The notes: generated by a model not told the origin, from the letters alone. A DNA stretch of 64,000 bases from Microdochium bolleyi (GCA_001566295.1 KQ964245.1:2795524-2859523), one strand, 5' to 3'; shown: positions 23,603 to 36,010, counted from the first letter of the stretch. Numbers and translations: made by a program.

Positions 23603-24423
23603 ATGGCGGTGACACCAACTCAATTCGCGCGCATCACGCGGTCCTGTCAGTATCCGACCGTCAGGTGGCCTTCGGCGCCCTGCTAACCTGGTTTGCAGCT
23701 GCCAACTGGAACGATGCGAGAAGGCGAGTCCTCTCTGCGTACCGAGAATGGATCCGAGCCGTATGTTGCCGAAGCCGACCTCCCTCTCTGACTATGCGAG
23801 ACGAAACGACCCATCGATGGACCCTGTTGGGGACGAAACACCACACTGGAACAGGTAGCGTAGCTAACGCGAGATTCTTTCACGATGTTTTTAGGCGCCC
23901 GAGATCCAGCAGCTCTACTCCGTACCCCTACCAGTGTCGGTCATGCGCACCCGGATGCGGCAAGAGTTTGAGCGTCACCGATATGTCAACAAGCTTCCCG
24001 TGGTTGACGTCCTGCTCATGCAGAATAACGCGGAATACCAGGTCAGTGCATACCAGAAGAAGGGCGTGGACGATCGTGGGAGCATTCCTATGTTCTGGTC
24101 GTGATGCACTAGTTGGGCTCTGCTGTTTAAATGACTGAGGAGGTCGTGAACATTACACAGTCGAGTACTTATTTACGTGACTGCAGGTATCTTGGGACGA
24201 TGTCACTAATTACTCTTGTTCAATAGGAGATGATGAACTACTGGAAGCAACTTACTCATGTCATGTCATACTTCCCCGAGGAGAGCTTCCGCGGCGCGGA
24301 ACGCCTCCCCAACACCTTCATCAAGGGATTCCTCGAGGTGAGTTTGGTGCAGCCTTGCAGTCCCCTGTGCCTGCCATTGGACGCATGAACCTGACACACA
24401 GATGATAACAGGGCCGCAACTGA
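23603..24423 (+). CDS. Complex I LYR subunit NDUFA6/B14
   Basis: Five exons (23603-23645, 23699-23760, 23895-24041, 24227-24337, 24412-24423) encode 124 aa. The start MAVTPTQFARITRS joins SANWNDARRRVLSAYREWIRA, giving the L/A-Y-R LYR motif. The rest, APEIQQLYSVPLP, RQEFERHRYVNKLPVVD and YWKQLTHVMSYF, matches the B14/NDUFA6 accessory subunit. That subunit binds mitochondrial acyl-carrier protein in the peripheral arm of NADH:ubiquinone oxidoreductase. The final exon is a 12-nt micro-exon encoding GRN-stop. The gene is heavily interrupted: four introns in 375 coding nt. Confidence 0.93.
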
Positions 24424-24710
24424 GCGTGCATGTGGTAGTTCAGGTATCGCCAGTATTGTTTTGATAACATGTACATAAGGACCTAGATCGCCGACAATGC
24501 GATTTCGGACTAGGGTAAAGAAAATCCTACAATATCGCCCTGTAACCTGCCATATATGATAAACTCCTGAAACACCAATGTAGAAAAATATGCAGTACTC
24601 TCGTTTAGCCTTCGCTGTCCCACTGACGCGGGAATGTCCGTGTCGTTCCAGGTGGGATTAATGCCCTCGCAACGAAGCCTTCATGCATCAATCATCAGAG
24701 ATTCCTTCTC

Positions 24711-25379
24711 TCAAGGCCGCGAAATGCCATTCTGTTCGTTGAAAGCATTGCGCTGCGTCCAGAACTCGTCAGAAACGACGTCGCACAGATCCTCCAGGTC
24801 CTGCAAACCTTTCTTGAGGGCATCAGTAGCCTTGTAATCCTCTACAGGATGTTGTTAGTGTATATTGATGATGGGCTACGGGCTGGTAATGCACAACTCA
24901 CTGTAGGTCTGGATTCTCAAGTTCATCTTCTGCTCGGAGGGATGTGGGATGGCATAGGCGCAAAACTCCACCAAAGGGCTGGTGATACGACATAGTCAGC
25001 ACAATGTCGAAGTGGCGAGCCGAACAGATATGTGCACCTACTTTTTCATGATGATGTATCGCAGCGCGTTGCCCAGTGTGTGGCTCTCCTTCTCGAACTC
25101 GAAGGACGCAGCTGTGTCAGACGAACCAGGAAGCTGTTGGGCCGGTAAGTCAGAAATCAGAGCGCGATCCTAGAGCGTTGGGAGTCCGAAACCTACGATC
25201 TTGACCTTTGGAAGCTCATCCTCCTCATCTTCCTCTCCCTCCTCATTGCCCTCGCCAGAGTCTACCATGGCGTTATCCCCATCCTCGGAAGCCTGCTGCG
25301 CCTTCTGCGCCGAGGCTGGCGCATCTTCCATGGTGGCATCATCCACCGGCTCGGCACGAGACTTTGTCCTTCCGGGCAT
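24711..25379 (-). CDS. RPC19: RNA polymerase I/III shared subunit AC19 (RPC19)
   Basis: Four exons (25379-25197, 25133-25042, 24978-24902, 24841-24711) encode 160 aa. An acidic N-terminal extension (EGNEEGEEDEEDELPK) precedes the RpoA/Rpb11-like dimerisation domain: FEFEKESHTLGNALRYIIMK, NPLVEFCAYAIPHPSEQKMN and LRIQTY. AC19 pairs with AC40 as the alpha-like platform of RNA polymerases I and III in the nucleus. Splicing restores the hallmark HTLGNALR helix followed by PxVEFCxYxxPHP across intron 2, so the model is well supported. It runs tail-to-tail with NDUFA6, 287 bp apart. Confidence 0.96.
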
Positions 25380-27542
25380 CTTGCCTGGTGTCAGTCGAGG
25401 TGCGCCTATGGGAATTTCTTGTAGGCGGGGTCCGACTTGGGATCGTGGGTGAGGCGTGGTCGTGGCCAGCTAAGTTTGGTCTTTCCGTTGTATTTGGGTT
25501 TTGACTGCGCCTCACTTGTAGTTGCAGACCTGCGACTTGCACAAAAGGCCGATCCTTGGATGCTTGCGATATGCCGCCTTCAAAGAGAGAAAGTCGGGCG
25601 ACTGAAGGCACCGCGATAAGCTTCCGATAAGGATGATGTCGGCGCGGCGCCAGAACTTTTTTTCTGGGTCCAAGAGGCAGCTGGCGCACAGCTGGCTGAC
25701 ACCTGGAGGCCGCATCACTTGATATTCGGCGTAGGCACCTCTGTCAGCGTAGGTACTTACCTACTTGGAATTCTATTCTGATATGGAACCATGACTCTGA
25801 CTACATCATTCTTCAGGCTCAGATTGTTGTCTATATTTCTGGGGACGCGTGCATGATGGGGAACAGTCGTACAGGACGCAGATCAGCCGCCGAACACGCA
25901 TCAAATCGAGGTGTTGTATGCCACGTTGCTTGAAAGCCTGTGGCTGCAGCTACTTGAAGGGACAGTCCACACCTGCAGCATGTGCTGTTCTGGTGGGTTT
26001 CGTTAGAGCGCTTCGGCAGAGTTAGCTTGTATCTTACACAACCCTTAAGGTGGACTATCAGCTGTCGGGAAATCTCGTGGATGATGCGATGATTTGGGGA
26101 CGTCGTGTCGTGTACATCGCGGTGGGAGACAAAGATCCCAAGTCCTCAAATAATGAGAGAGATCCGGGCATCGTCTTTGCGATGCGACGCACGTGCTTGC
26201 CCAAACTCGAGGGACGCCTGGCCCAGGGTGGAAACACTATCGCCGTAACAATCCTGGACCAGACGTAATATTGTAAGAGCGCTCTTTTTTGTCCCCTGGC
26301 TACCCCTCGCTGTCTGATCCCATGCTCATGATTTGCGTTGTTTGCTACAGGGGTCTGCCACTTGCGATCAGATGGATGTGCAGAGACAACTGCAGGGAGT
26401 TGGCACTCCACGAAGGCGGAAGGCCTTCCACGTTGCCCATCTGAAGGCCCCGTGGCTCGTGTGAGACAGGAAGCGTACGGAGTACTCCCAGCTAGTAATC
26501 AGCACTACTGAAATAGCTGCCTCAGCTAGTCGAGGGTGGAAGATTGAGATGCAGCCGACTGGACACGAGCTAAACAAGTGGTGTAGTCCGGCAAAGCATG
26601 ACAACGACGGACGGACCATGCTATAATCGCACGGGCTGCGAGGCGGCATGCATCCCAGTGAGAAACGTGGCAGTCAGCCTGCCCGCCCGCCTGCCTGCCC
26701 GGTCGCATCGAGGCCGCCCAGGTGCAGCCAGGGCGACACTCACAGCCTTGATAGACGACGCTGTAGTTATTCCACCGATTCCCACGGTGGCGCTCGGCAT
26801 GCTTCAAAAGACTGCATTTGGGAGAAGTCGAAACAGTGATTTCGAGTGTGAAGCAGCGGTGTCGGGAGTGGCTGGTGAGGCAGGACGGAGGAGAAAAAGT
26901 GCGCGGTGGAGTGTTTCATGTCAGACTCAGTCACTCTCCAGGTGCCTCGGGACATGTCCAAGAACTGGGATTCCCCATTCCCGAGTCTGAGCCACGGGGG
27001 TCATGGTGCACATCCGTGACGGGGATCGCTCAAGCCATGACAAGCGGACAGGCCACCTGGCCGGGCAGGGCGTCTTGCCCGCGACCGGAAAAGAGGTTTC
27101 TGACATCCTGCGAGCCCGCTGCAGTCTGCAATAGACGCGGCACCTGTCGGGTACACTCAGCTGGAGAGCTGCGAGAGAGCCGAGTCACATGAGAAGCGAG
27201 AGAGCAAGCTCGGCAAGGAAAAGGGTTGGGCGGAGGTGGGCCCGGGGTGGAGAGCTCTCTGACGCTGATCTATTGTTTCAAGTGCCGACCGTGATAGAGA
27301 GCTTCTTCCGCTTCGTGGAGGTGGTCCAGCTCAATCCATGTCAAGCCGTGTGTTTGCATAGGCTGCCAACTGCAAGGCGGAATACTCTGTGTGTTGTATA
27401 TACTGCGTAGATTGTCTGCTCCGGAACACGAGCAGCTGTGGGAGACCTTTGTTGCAGCCCTGGTCGTTGTCCGCTGCAAGTCAGTGTCTGGCAGTGAGGG
27501 AGGGCAGAAGCCACCTGAATTCACCTGAGCAGGACCCGCTGT

Positions 27543-27668
27543 GATTGGGCAGGATGTCAGCAAGCGGGGCCCTCGCGGCGGCTGTCGAGCACCACCAGCC
27601 AATCACTACAGGCCCTGGCGCGACACTCGCTACGCGTGCTTCCTTGCTGCACCTCCGTTTGCGATTGG
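27543..27668. promoter_or_regulatory. Cluster of three CCAAT-box-like sites
   Basis: GATTGG at 27543-27548, CCAATC at 27599-27604 and GATTGG at 27663-27668 lie within 126 bp, about 720-850 bp upstream of the next start codon. CCAAT pentamers are bound by the HAP/NF-Y complex in fungi. Function here is inferred only from clustering. Confidence 0.3.
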
Positions 27669-28067
27669 AGGAGCTCCGAGTCCAGGCTGTTTGTTGGAGG
27701 CAGGCAGGCGGCATGTCGGTCCATGGCTGCACAAAATAGCACAGCACAGGACAGGGGCAATGCAAGACAGCACAAAACAAGACAAGGCAAGACAGAGCTG
27801 GCTCGGCTGCGATCAGACTGCGTGTGTTTGTGTGTGTGAGTGTGTGAAGCATGAAGGATGTGATTGCAGGCACCTGCAGGCATATCAAATAGGTATCTGC
27901 TGGTGATTGTCACAGAGACTAGCGCAGGCTCGTTGCGGGTCTGACAGTTTGATGGTCGGGCCCTGCCTGAGGCCGCTGGGCCAGTCAGGGCGCCCGACAT
28001 GGGATGGCAAGCCGCGCCCCTGTCCTGCCGCACGCCCCTGCTCACTCTGTAACAGCCCGCGCCTGCC

Positions 28068-28091
28068 CATCCCCATCCCCATCCCCATCCC
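28068..28091. repeat. CATCCC hexanucleotide microsatellite
   Basis: About four tandem CATCCC units lie in the C-rich leader of the downstream gene. Confidence 0.8.
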
Positions 28092-28388
28092 GACTCCTCC
28101 GCCTCACGCTGCCTTCCTGTCGATTGTCGACTGTCCTGCCCGCACACGGCGGCCCTCTTTCTCTCTTTTCCCCCCTCCGTCCCTCTGTCCCACGCCGTCG
28201 CGACATCCTCACCTACTCCTTCTCCTCCGCGTCAACTGCCCGCGCGCAGCCCAAACCTGCCATCTCGCTCGCTACCCGTGCCTCGTTCTCTCGCTTACAT
28301 CCCTGGGCATCCCGGCCTTGCTGCCCACTCCCAACACCCTGCTGTGCTGCCGCCGCACGCCTTCGCATAACTTTTTGTCCCTCTCACC

Positions 28389-29804
28389 ATGAGTGCTGCT
28401 GTCGCCATGGCTCCCTCTCCGGCGGCGCTCGACAGGCGCTCTTTCCCAGACCTTCCGCCTCCCTCGAACCCAAACCCTCAGGCTGTCGACCACTCTTCCT
28501 CGCCCGCGGCCCAGCGCCTGTCGACGAACCCTTCCGCTTCTTCGGCCACTTCCAACCACATTGCGCCTCGCCCGGTACGCCGCTCCGGCAGTCGCAGCCC
28601 GACCAGGGCCGCCCAGGCACCAAAGTCGTCTCCTCCTAGCGCGTAAGTTCACCATGCAAAGTCCAAGCGAATCTTCCACTCCGCGAAGCGAATTCATGTG
28701 TCCTGACTCGAGATGCCCAGAACCTCGCGAAGTGCGCTGCCGGGCCCTAGAATTGTCGTCAAGAAGGAGCCCAGATCGCCCGTCCTTGCCTCGACCCGCC
28801 ACCGGCCTCGCAAGCTTGATCTCTCCAAGGGAAATGTTGGCTCCGGAGCGGCTACTGCCAGACCAGCTCTCGGTGCCCGCGACTCACTCGGCATCCAGGA
28901 GGTTGGGCTCGCCTGCTTGTCGCCTGGCTTCATGACTCAGGATCCTGTCATGCAGGAGCATCTTCAGCAGAGTCTGAATGTGCGTGAGCAGCAGCGCCGC
29001 ATCATCGAAGCCAGACTTCAACAACAATCTGGGAAAGGTGATGCGCTTGACAGTGCCAGAGAAGCAGAGTCCGACCAATTTGCAGCCAAGACACCGGGCA
29101 TGTCTCGCCGCAACAAGGCGCCTGCCGGTTTGAGCATTGTAGCCCCGTCTCACGAGCAGTTCGCCAACGAACGTGTCATTCAGTCCGCGCCTCTCGGCCA
29201 GACCTTCACTGGGCGCAACAATCCACATCCTCTTAGTCGGCATCTGGCGCAGCAGCCGTCTCATCTCTCTAACGCTTCGCACATCCAACATAACACTGCC
29301 CACCAGACCGCCAATCGCCTGCCACCCATAGCTGATGTCTTCGGTTCTGGCCTACCAAATCATCAGGAACCCAACAGCTCCCGTCAGCTCCACCCAGGAA
29401 CAAGCCATGCGCCGATGGCATCGCCAGGCCTGCCCCCAGCAAGCTACTCTCAGGGTCCTCAGTCAGCACGGCCGAGGGAGTACAAGTCAGCGGAGGATGC
29501 ACAGCATGAGATCTCGGGCGGTCGTCCTGAGCTTCTGCCCAAGCTGGTTCACTACACTGGCCACCAGCCTCCCACCCCACCATCGCCAAGGTCTGGTGCT
29601 GTCCACGATGGTGGGCACGGCATGGGCAAGCGCCGGACTCGGGCCGAGTACGAGGACGGAGCGAGCCCGCCACTCGGCCATGGGCGATCAGCGACTAGAA
29701 GAGGCCCCTTTGGTGCCGGTCGTGACAGCCCAGAAACCCAGCGACAGAAGCGAGAAGAATTCTTACAGCTCTGCGAACGCGCTTGGGATTTGTTCCACTC
29801 GTAA
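28389..29804 (+). CDS. Uncharacterised disordered coiled-coil protein
   Basis: Two exons (28389-28642, 28721-29804) encode 445 aa. The intron has a GTAAGT donor, a CCTGAC branch-like site and a GCCCAG acceptor; splicing restores GPRIVVKKEPRSP in frame. Most of the protein is Ser/Pro/Gln/His-rich. Two ordered-looking parts stand out: an amphipathic helix near residues 160-190 (MQEHLQQSLNVREQQRRIIE) and a terminal helix, KREEFLQLCERAWDLFHS. A KRRTRAEYEDG segment precedes the end. I do not recognise a family. A basic, disordered protein with two short helices could be a nuclear regulator or adaptor, but this is speculation. The start is the first ATG in the frame, in good context (CACCATGAG). 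Confidence 0.8.
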
Positions 29805-31817
29805 TGGGCAGCATCGTCTCCACATCAGCACGTGTAGCATTGAGTGCACCGGATTGCTGGTGAGGGCCATGTTGATCTGTCCCTACTGGTAGCCTTGAGG
29901 GCGCCTGGTGCTGATGGATGTGGGAGTGGTGTGGTCTGCATCCTACATGTTCTTTTGTTCTCGGGGGCTATTTCGTGAGGGGAGGTTTGCTTGCACATCG
30001 TGCTGGTTGGGAGTACTGGGATCTTGGCGTTGGACGTGTACGGAACATATGGGGCTTGGGGTGGCTTAATATTGGCTTGTAAATGATACATCTGGGCGCG
30101 TTGGAGTTGTTGGGGCGTATATGGTTAGCAAGGCAGCTTGCTTGTTTTCTACGGGTGTAATTATATACACAAAAGATGTTGCTTTATGGACCGCTGCATC
30201 TATCTCGAACTTGCCATTTTCTTGTACGGTGCAGCCACTTGACTGTCAGCCTTGTGTAATGTTCTTGGGTATTCATGGCGGCCATCGTGTCCGTCGAGCA
30301 GTTTGTATGACAGGACAAACTAGCAAGAGTCTACTGACTGCTGTAGTATGAAAGGATGGTGACTGTCCCCAAGATACCTGACGCAGGGAATATTTTAGTG
30401 ATTCACTGTGTTCCGCGCGATGGATACCTCCGTTACACGGGTCGCGATTGACGTCGTTGGCGTCATCAAATTTACTGAGATTGTGCTATTGGTTGTGGTC
30501 ACTGTCGTGCTTCTTATCATGCCATGAGCTGTCAGCATAACTTGTGACTAGCATCCGATGAGTCCTTGGTCCAGCCTCGGAGATCGAATCCGTCTGGGCA
30601 AACAGATCCATCACAGAATCTTGCCTTCAACTGTGCCGCTTTGCCATCGCATTCGTTGGCATGCTCAATACGTCCGAGGATGGGTCCAGCACAATGATTG
30701 GTGACATTGTGGCCAAATCCTACCGGTGCTGTAGGCTATAGAGCATGAATCCGTGCCATGACGAAGCACTGACGAACCCAAAGCATGGGAAGATCCTGTG
30801 CGCCATGACTGCTGACAGACACAGACACACTACTTGTCCCCCGCACCGCACAGGAGGAGGAGGAGGAGGAGAGGTTCGGATGATGCGGCCCCATATGGAC
30901 ACCCTTTCTCATGGATATTGCCAGAGGACGGCCATGAAGAGTCTTTGACACAAGTAGTCGAAGGGGAGAAAGCAGCCATCGCTTTACAGCATCCAAAGGT
31001 CCCGTACCACAATCACATAGGTTGCCCGTCCAGATCGAACCGCTGACCGATGGCAGACGCGAGCTGCCCGCGGCTATATGCGCAAACGAGGCACACATGT
31101 GCTCTCATTGACACGGGCAAGTATTCACCCGGTATCCCAGCCCGGTGAACTTGGTGAGCACGACGTACTGTTTATTGCCGCTTCAGACTCTAGGTCGACA
31201 GGCAGAACACAATTTTCATTGGCGACTGCGTCTTTGCCTGGGGAGAGAGTGGTCGCCAAGCTAGCAAGGCTTGGACCCGTCCACTACTATCAGCGTGGAG
31301 GTCATCAGCGGATAGAAGATACATTTAACGCACCGTTGAGCTCGGTCATGGGGGACACTTCCTCGTAAAGAAGCCGACCGTCGAAAGACTCATGTTGGCG
31401 GCTATTTGAACAAGCAGCATATTTATGCACGCAACCAGGTAAGTAATGTAATATGCCAGGGATAATCATTGTTTAGACAGGTCTATCTACGCGCACGGCA
31501 AAAGCCGGGCGGAAGCACAGTGGTGTTCTCTAGAACAATGGATATGGCTATCATGCGCGGCAGAATAGAATAATGAAACGAAAGTGCGGCGCCAAACTCC
31601 ATGCAATGATTCCTAGCCGTGTTGTCCCCATCCCAGTCGTGATTCTTGTCGCCCCATTGTGCAAGAGTTGTCATGGTATCGTCGTACTGCCGGCCGTGCA
31701 AAGAAAAGTTCATGAACGTCAATGATGAAGATGAACGGAGAAAACCCAGGGATGATGACGGCCCATCGTGTCCGCGAAACAGGTCGTCGGAACTGATGCC
31801 GGCTCGTCATGCTTCTC
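29805..31817. other. 2-kb tail-to-tail intergenic region
   Basis: This is the 3' flanks of the 28389 gene and the SAT4-type kinase gene. There is a short GGA array near 30849-30870. Open frames are short and without motifs. No tRNA or rRNA was recognised. Confidence 0.55.
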
Positions 31818-33554
31818 CTACAGACCTTCCTCGCCAGCCTTGCACAGCTTGATTTCCCGACCCCATTCAGACTTGAGCACCTGGGACGCCGTGATTCGAC
31901 GAGACGGGTTCGGATCTAGTATGGAATAAATCACGTTGCGACAACGCGCCTGCGCGACCAATTCGTTAATATACATGCTTGCAAATTGAAGTCCCGCGCT
32001 AGAATAAGAGCAGTGCGGAAAAAAGTGACTCAGGGGAGGGTAGGATGGGATACTCACCCTATGTAAAGACTCAATAGGGCCATAGCCCTCCTCGTCACGA
32101 CGACCTTGCAGGTACCGTTCGTAGAATTCGTCCTCATCTTTCCTCGCGACCCTCCACAGATGTCTTCCAGTCCTCATGGCCATGTAGATGACGCCGCAAG
32201 CCCAGACGTCGACGGCGCGTGCGTCAAACTCGCGGTCGACATACTCCTCCGGAGCAATGTATGGTGCAGATCCGCACAGACCAGTGACCATGTGAGCATC
32301 GTTTTCCCAGGCCATGCGAAAGCACTCTCCGTTGCCGAAGTCAGTGATCTTGAGACCACCATGGGCGGTCAGAAGCAGGTTCTCGGGCTTGAGGTCGCGA
32401 TGGGCCACTCCCATCTCGTGCATGTACTCGACGCCCCGCATCATCTGCTTGAAGTAGCAATCCGCCTCGAGAACCTCAAGCTTGCCGGCGGCGAGAACCA
32501 AGGTGTACAGATCGCCGCCCGAGCAGAATTCCATGACCTCGCAGTAGTCGCCTTTCTGATCCTTGAGGAGATCAAGAGTGTGGATAACGTTGGGGTGACG
32601 TAGGGACGAGGAAATGCAGAACTCGGCAGTGAGGCGTTTGCTGTACTTCTTCTCCGTCTCTTCGGGACGGCGACGAAACTCCTTGACAGCAAAGAGCTTC
32701 TCGCCATTACCGAGCTTCTTGTGAGAGATGCGAACTATGCCGAAGGCGCCGCGGCCAACTACCTCCTGGCACTTGCCGTACTTCTCGACGAGGGTGGTGG
32801 AGGCGTTGGGTCCGCCCTTGCGGTCACCTGCGATGGACTCCTTCTCCTGTTTTATGGTGTCGACCCAGTTGGAGACCAGGGAGAGATCCGCGGCCGGGGT
32901 TTCGTCATGCTTCTTGCCAAGCAGAGACTTCCACATGTCGGAGAGCTTCTCCTGGCGCTTGGCGCCCTTGAGATGGTGCTCATGGCCGCCAGGAAGATCG
33001 GGGTTGGCGACGTAGCGCTGGCTCTGGACAGTCTTTGAGGAGGCGGGCGCGTCGGTGGTGGAGGGCTTGCGACTCGGTGCGCCAGGTTTGGGAGGCGTAT
33101 GCGTGCCGTTGCTGGAGGGCGTGGCAGCGGGCGTGGGCCGCTTCGAGGCGGCGCCTGAGTCTGAGGGGACGGAGCGGGGAAGGTCTTCCTTCTGGGAGAA
33201 CATGCGCGTCAGGCGGTCCTTGATGGAGGCCTTCTCGGGAGGGCGAGAGAGGCCGTCTGGGGTGGGGACAACCAAGGTGCCATTCTGAGGGGCGAGGACG
33301 GGCGACTTGGAGGCGATGTCAACGGAGCGGATGGACGACTGCTTCGAGTTTGTGGAGGAGGCCGGGTTGTCCAAGGCGGGCGACATTCTCGTGGAGGGCG
33401 GGCGAGACGTCGCCGGTGGGCAGCAGCCCGAGATTCTGGCGGTGGTGACGGAGAAGTCAAAATGGCGATAGGGACCGGCGGTGCGCAGTTGGGGGATTGG
33501 TGGCAGGTGGGAGGAGGGCGGCCTCTGTGCGCTGGGCGCTGGGCGAGGAGGCAT
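31818..33554 (-). CDS. SAT4: HAL4/SAT4-family serine/threonine kinase
   Basis: Two exons (33554-32058, 31949-31818) give 542 aa. A Ser/Pro-rich arm leads to a kinase domain from about residue 255: VVGRGAFGIVRI, LFAVKEF, VAHRDLKPENLL, KITDFGNGE, and the APE-like SAPYIAPEEY. It ends LDPNPSRRITASQVLKSEW-GREIKLC, the C-terminal signature of the fungal HAL4/HAL5/NPR1 group, which regulates plasma-membrane potassium transporters and nutrient permeases. The intron acceptor at 31950-31952 restores ESLHRARCRNVIY. A closer TCTAG acceptor would hit a stop within 11 codons. The alternative start ATG at 33386 (MSPALDNP) would remove a 56-residue low-complexity extension and may be the real start. Confidence 0.93.
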   Translation of the reverse strand: MPPRPAPSAQRPPSSHLPPIPQLRTAGPYRHFDFSVTTARISGCCPPATSRPPSTRMSPALDNPASSTNSKQSSIRSVDIASKSPVLAPQNGTLVVPTPDGLSRPPEKASIKDRLTRMFSQKEDLPRSVPSDSGAASKRPTPAATPSSNGTHTPPKPGAPSRKPSTTDAPASSKTVQSQRYVANPDLPGGHEHHLKGAKRQEKLSDMWKSLLGKKHDETPAADLSLVSNWVDTIKQEKESIAGDRKGGPNASTTLVEKYGKCQEVVGRGAFGIVRISHKKLGNGEKLFAVKEFRRRPEETEKKYSKRLTAEFCISSSLRHPNVIHTLDLLKDQKGDYCEVMEFCSGGDLYTLVLAAGKLEVLEADCYFKQMMRGVEYMHEMGVAHRDLKPENLLLTAHGGLKITDFGNGECFRMAWENDAHMVTGLCGSAPYIAPEEYVDREFDARAVDVWACGVIYMAMRTGRHLWRVARKDEDEFYERYLQGRRDEEGYGPIESLHRVSIPSYPPLSHFFPHCSYSSAGLQFASMYINELVAQARCRNVIYSILDPNPSRRITASQVLKSEWGREIKLCKAGEEGL

Positions 33555-34560
33555 TTAATCCGCCGGTCATGGTCTGCGCAGGCGCAGGCGGGCGCAGGCT
33601 GCTCCCGCTCCAGGCGCGCCACGCATGTATCATGTACCTCTGAGGGGTTGGCCCAGTCAAACGCCGTCGTCACCTGCCCTGCTGACGACTGGGAGCCGAG
33701 GGCACAGGCGCACCGCCCAATGAGAGCCCGTGCTCGGCGGGGCGGGTGCCTCAGGCCCCGAATGAGCCACGCTGACAAAGCACGCGCCCCAGAGCTGGAA
33801 ATGAGCACGCCCAAGTGAGCCAGCGTGCCCAGCCCCGAAAAGGCCCCGCGTCAGACCAAATCGGGGTAATTGTCCTCAATTCTTGCGTTGCGCTGGCGCC
33901 AACTTTTCCCGTGCCGATTATGAGGCATTTGTCGCCTTCTATGGATTTTTCCCTGGCCCCCGTCCCACGTTTCTCCCAGCCCCTGACGTCTTTCCAAAAA
34001 GGCTTGTTTGTGCTAAGCTTTCTTCCGACTCCCCACCCCTGCCTTTGGCCACGCCATATTCTGCGCAACTCACCCTTGACTCCGCCGATTGTTGACATGG
34101 CCAAGCCTGGCAGCATCCACTAAGCACGGGAGCCAACAGTCCGGTTCTTGCTTGATCATTTCTGAGAAATGGCCAGGTAAACTCTCCATCTGCAGCCAGC
34201 CTTTTGGGACTTTCTTTAAGTTAGACACAGGCTTGACTCGATACGACGACCAATGTATAATTGATTTCCCCCGCTAGGTTATGGGCCTGTTCCAACTCTA
34301 TGTATGACGAAACTCGCCAGGACAGGTTCTCACCCATCATGACGTGCTTTGTCCATCAGTTAGACCATGATGATGTACTTCTGCTAGCCTTGCTTGGCCG
34401 CATTGCCCACTGTCTGCACGCGCAAGATCGATACTATGCTCCAAAGTGTTTCTTACGGCTCCCGGGCGCATTTTAATATGTGTATAAAACTCCTATGATA
34501 CCAGGCTGGCCAAATGTTGCCCGTTGTGTACGCCAGGCCGTTTCTAAGTAGGATTTTGTT
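33555..34560. other. Kinase promoter and transition to AT-rich block
   Basis: This is the upstream region of the SAT4-type gene. Base composition falls from GC-rich to AT-rich between about 34140 and 34560. Nothing else was recognised. Confidence 0.6.
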
Positions 34561-35939
34561 ATTACCTAGGGTGTTTCCATGTGATACAAGTATTGCTAGC
34601 TCTTCTCTAATCTAGGACCTTGAGCTGCTCTCATACTTGGAAGTGAAATCTTACTTCCCGTCTATACCGGCCACTACTTTTGGGCGGGGAGGGGGGGACT
34701 TTACTGTCTTCTAGATAAAATTAGCTCTAACTCTACATGCACTTATACATTCTTTATTCACACACTGTTTCATAAAGGACTTTAGTTGATACGTATAACT
34801 TCGCTCACTTGTTCAATGTTATCTGTACACAGCTTGGATATTGCACCACCATTAAAGAGGATATTGTGATTCGGTAGAGCTAGAGCAATAGAGAGACTTT
34901 GGATACATTGATTCTACATTATCAATATGGCTTCCTCAGCCTACATGATGAGTACGAAGCAGAACGTGTAAACTAATAACAATAGCTGACTCCTTTATAT
35001 AGTAGCTACCAAATTTAAGCATAAAGCACTCTATACATACATATAGCCTCTTTCAAGTATAAAAGGGTTTCTGTTTATATGCTGAATATAATTGTAAGTA
35101 TAATCAGCAGTCCCTTAATAAGTCTATGATCTCTCTTACACTACTACATACACATGATAGATCACGTCCCCCCAAAGAAGATAACTACGTCTTTAGCGTA
35201 GCTACATAGCTGCTATACGAGCCATTACCGAGATAAGTACTCTTATATTAGCTAGTCGGCACACTTTTCTTTCTATGCTCTAATTTCAAAAATACATTCT
35301 TGTACTAAACGACTGTATTGAAGGTGATGTTACTACTGTCTTTCTCCACCTAGTCGAACGAAATGGGGACGATGATATTATTTTTAAAAGGTCAACTTTA
35401 CATACGTGACATCTAGCTCAGCACTAGGCACTATTGAGCTTATACATAATCTACAGTAACGACGAGTGTTTTTATAGACAAGCGCTCAAAACAAACAAAG
35501 GGAGCATTATATGAGTAAATACTATTATACTATCATACATTCGAGGAAGCATGGGCGGAAATTTGCCAGGAGATATAGTATATGAAGAGTTTGATCATGT
35601 GACACCCCCGAAAGTAAAAACAGGTACGCGAAAATTATCTCTTAAGGAAACGGCATTTATATTAGCAGCGCTATTGGTCCTTTACTGGTTATATACGTAG
35701 TGAAACTAGAAACCGAATAATGAATGGGTAAGTTAAAAGAGTACATGGACCTACACAATATTTATAAATATGTTTCGTCTTTATGAGCCACTCATAGTCG
35801 TGCGTAGTGCATCTTGCTAATATTAACTAAATATTATTATTCAACACATCCTACCATCTCTCGGTCTTCGATCTACGAAGTAAATAGCTTTCTGAGCTTT
35901 CTTATGTTATTTTACTCGTAGACTGGTAGTAGGATAGAT

Positions 35940-35940
<1 letters not shown>

Positions 35941-35976
<36 letters not shown>

Positions 35977-35977
35977 C

Positions 35978-36010
<33 letters not shown>

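Larger units (their letters stand above)
25380..28388. other. 3-kb gene-free interval
   Basis: No convincing coding exon, RNA gene or transposon was seen. The RPC19 promoter is at the left. From about 27.5 kb the sequence becomes the upstream region of the 28389 gene: CAAGACA-type short repeats near 27745-27800, three CCAAT-box-like hexamers (27543, 27599, 27663), a CATCCC array near 28068-28091 and a C/T-rich leader. Frames of 100-210 codons overlap one another on both strands and look compositional. Confidence 0.55.

Noticed and set aside
28004..28639. 211-codon plus-strand frame ahead of the 28389 gene
   Set aside because: It is a different frame over the C-rich leader and first exon, of low-complexity composition, starting in promoter-like DNA.
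30541..30610. tRNA-like B-box (GATCGAATCC)
   Set aside because: No D arm, anticodon stem or acceptor pairing can be built around it.
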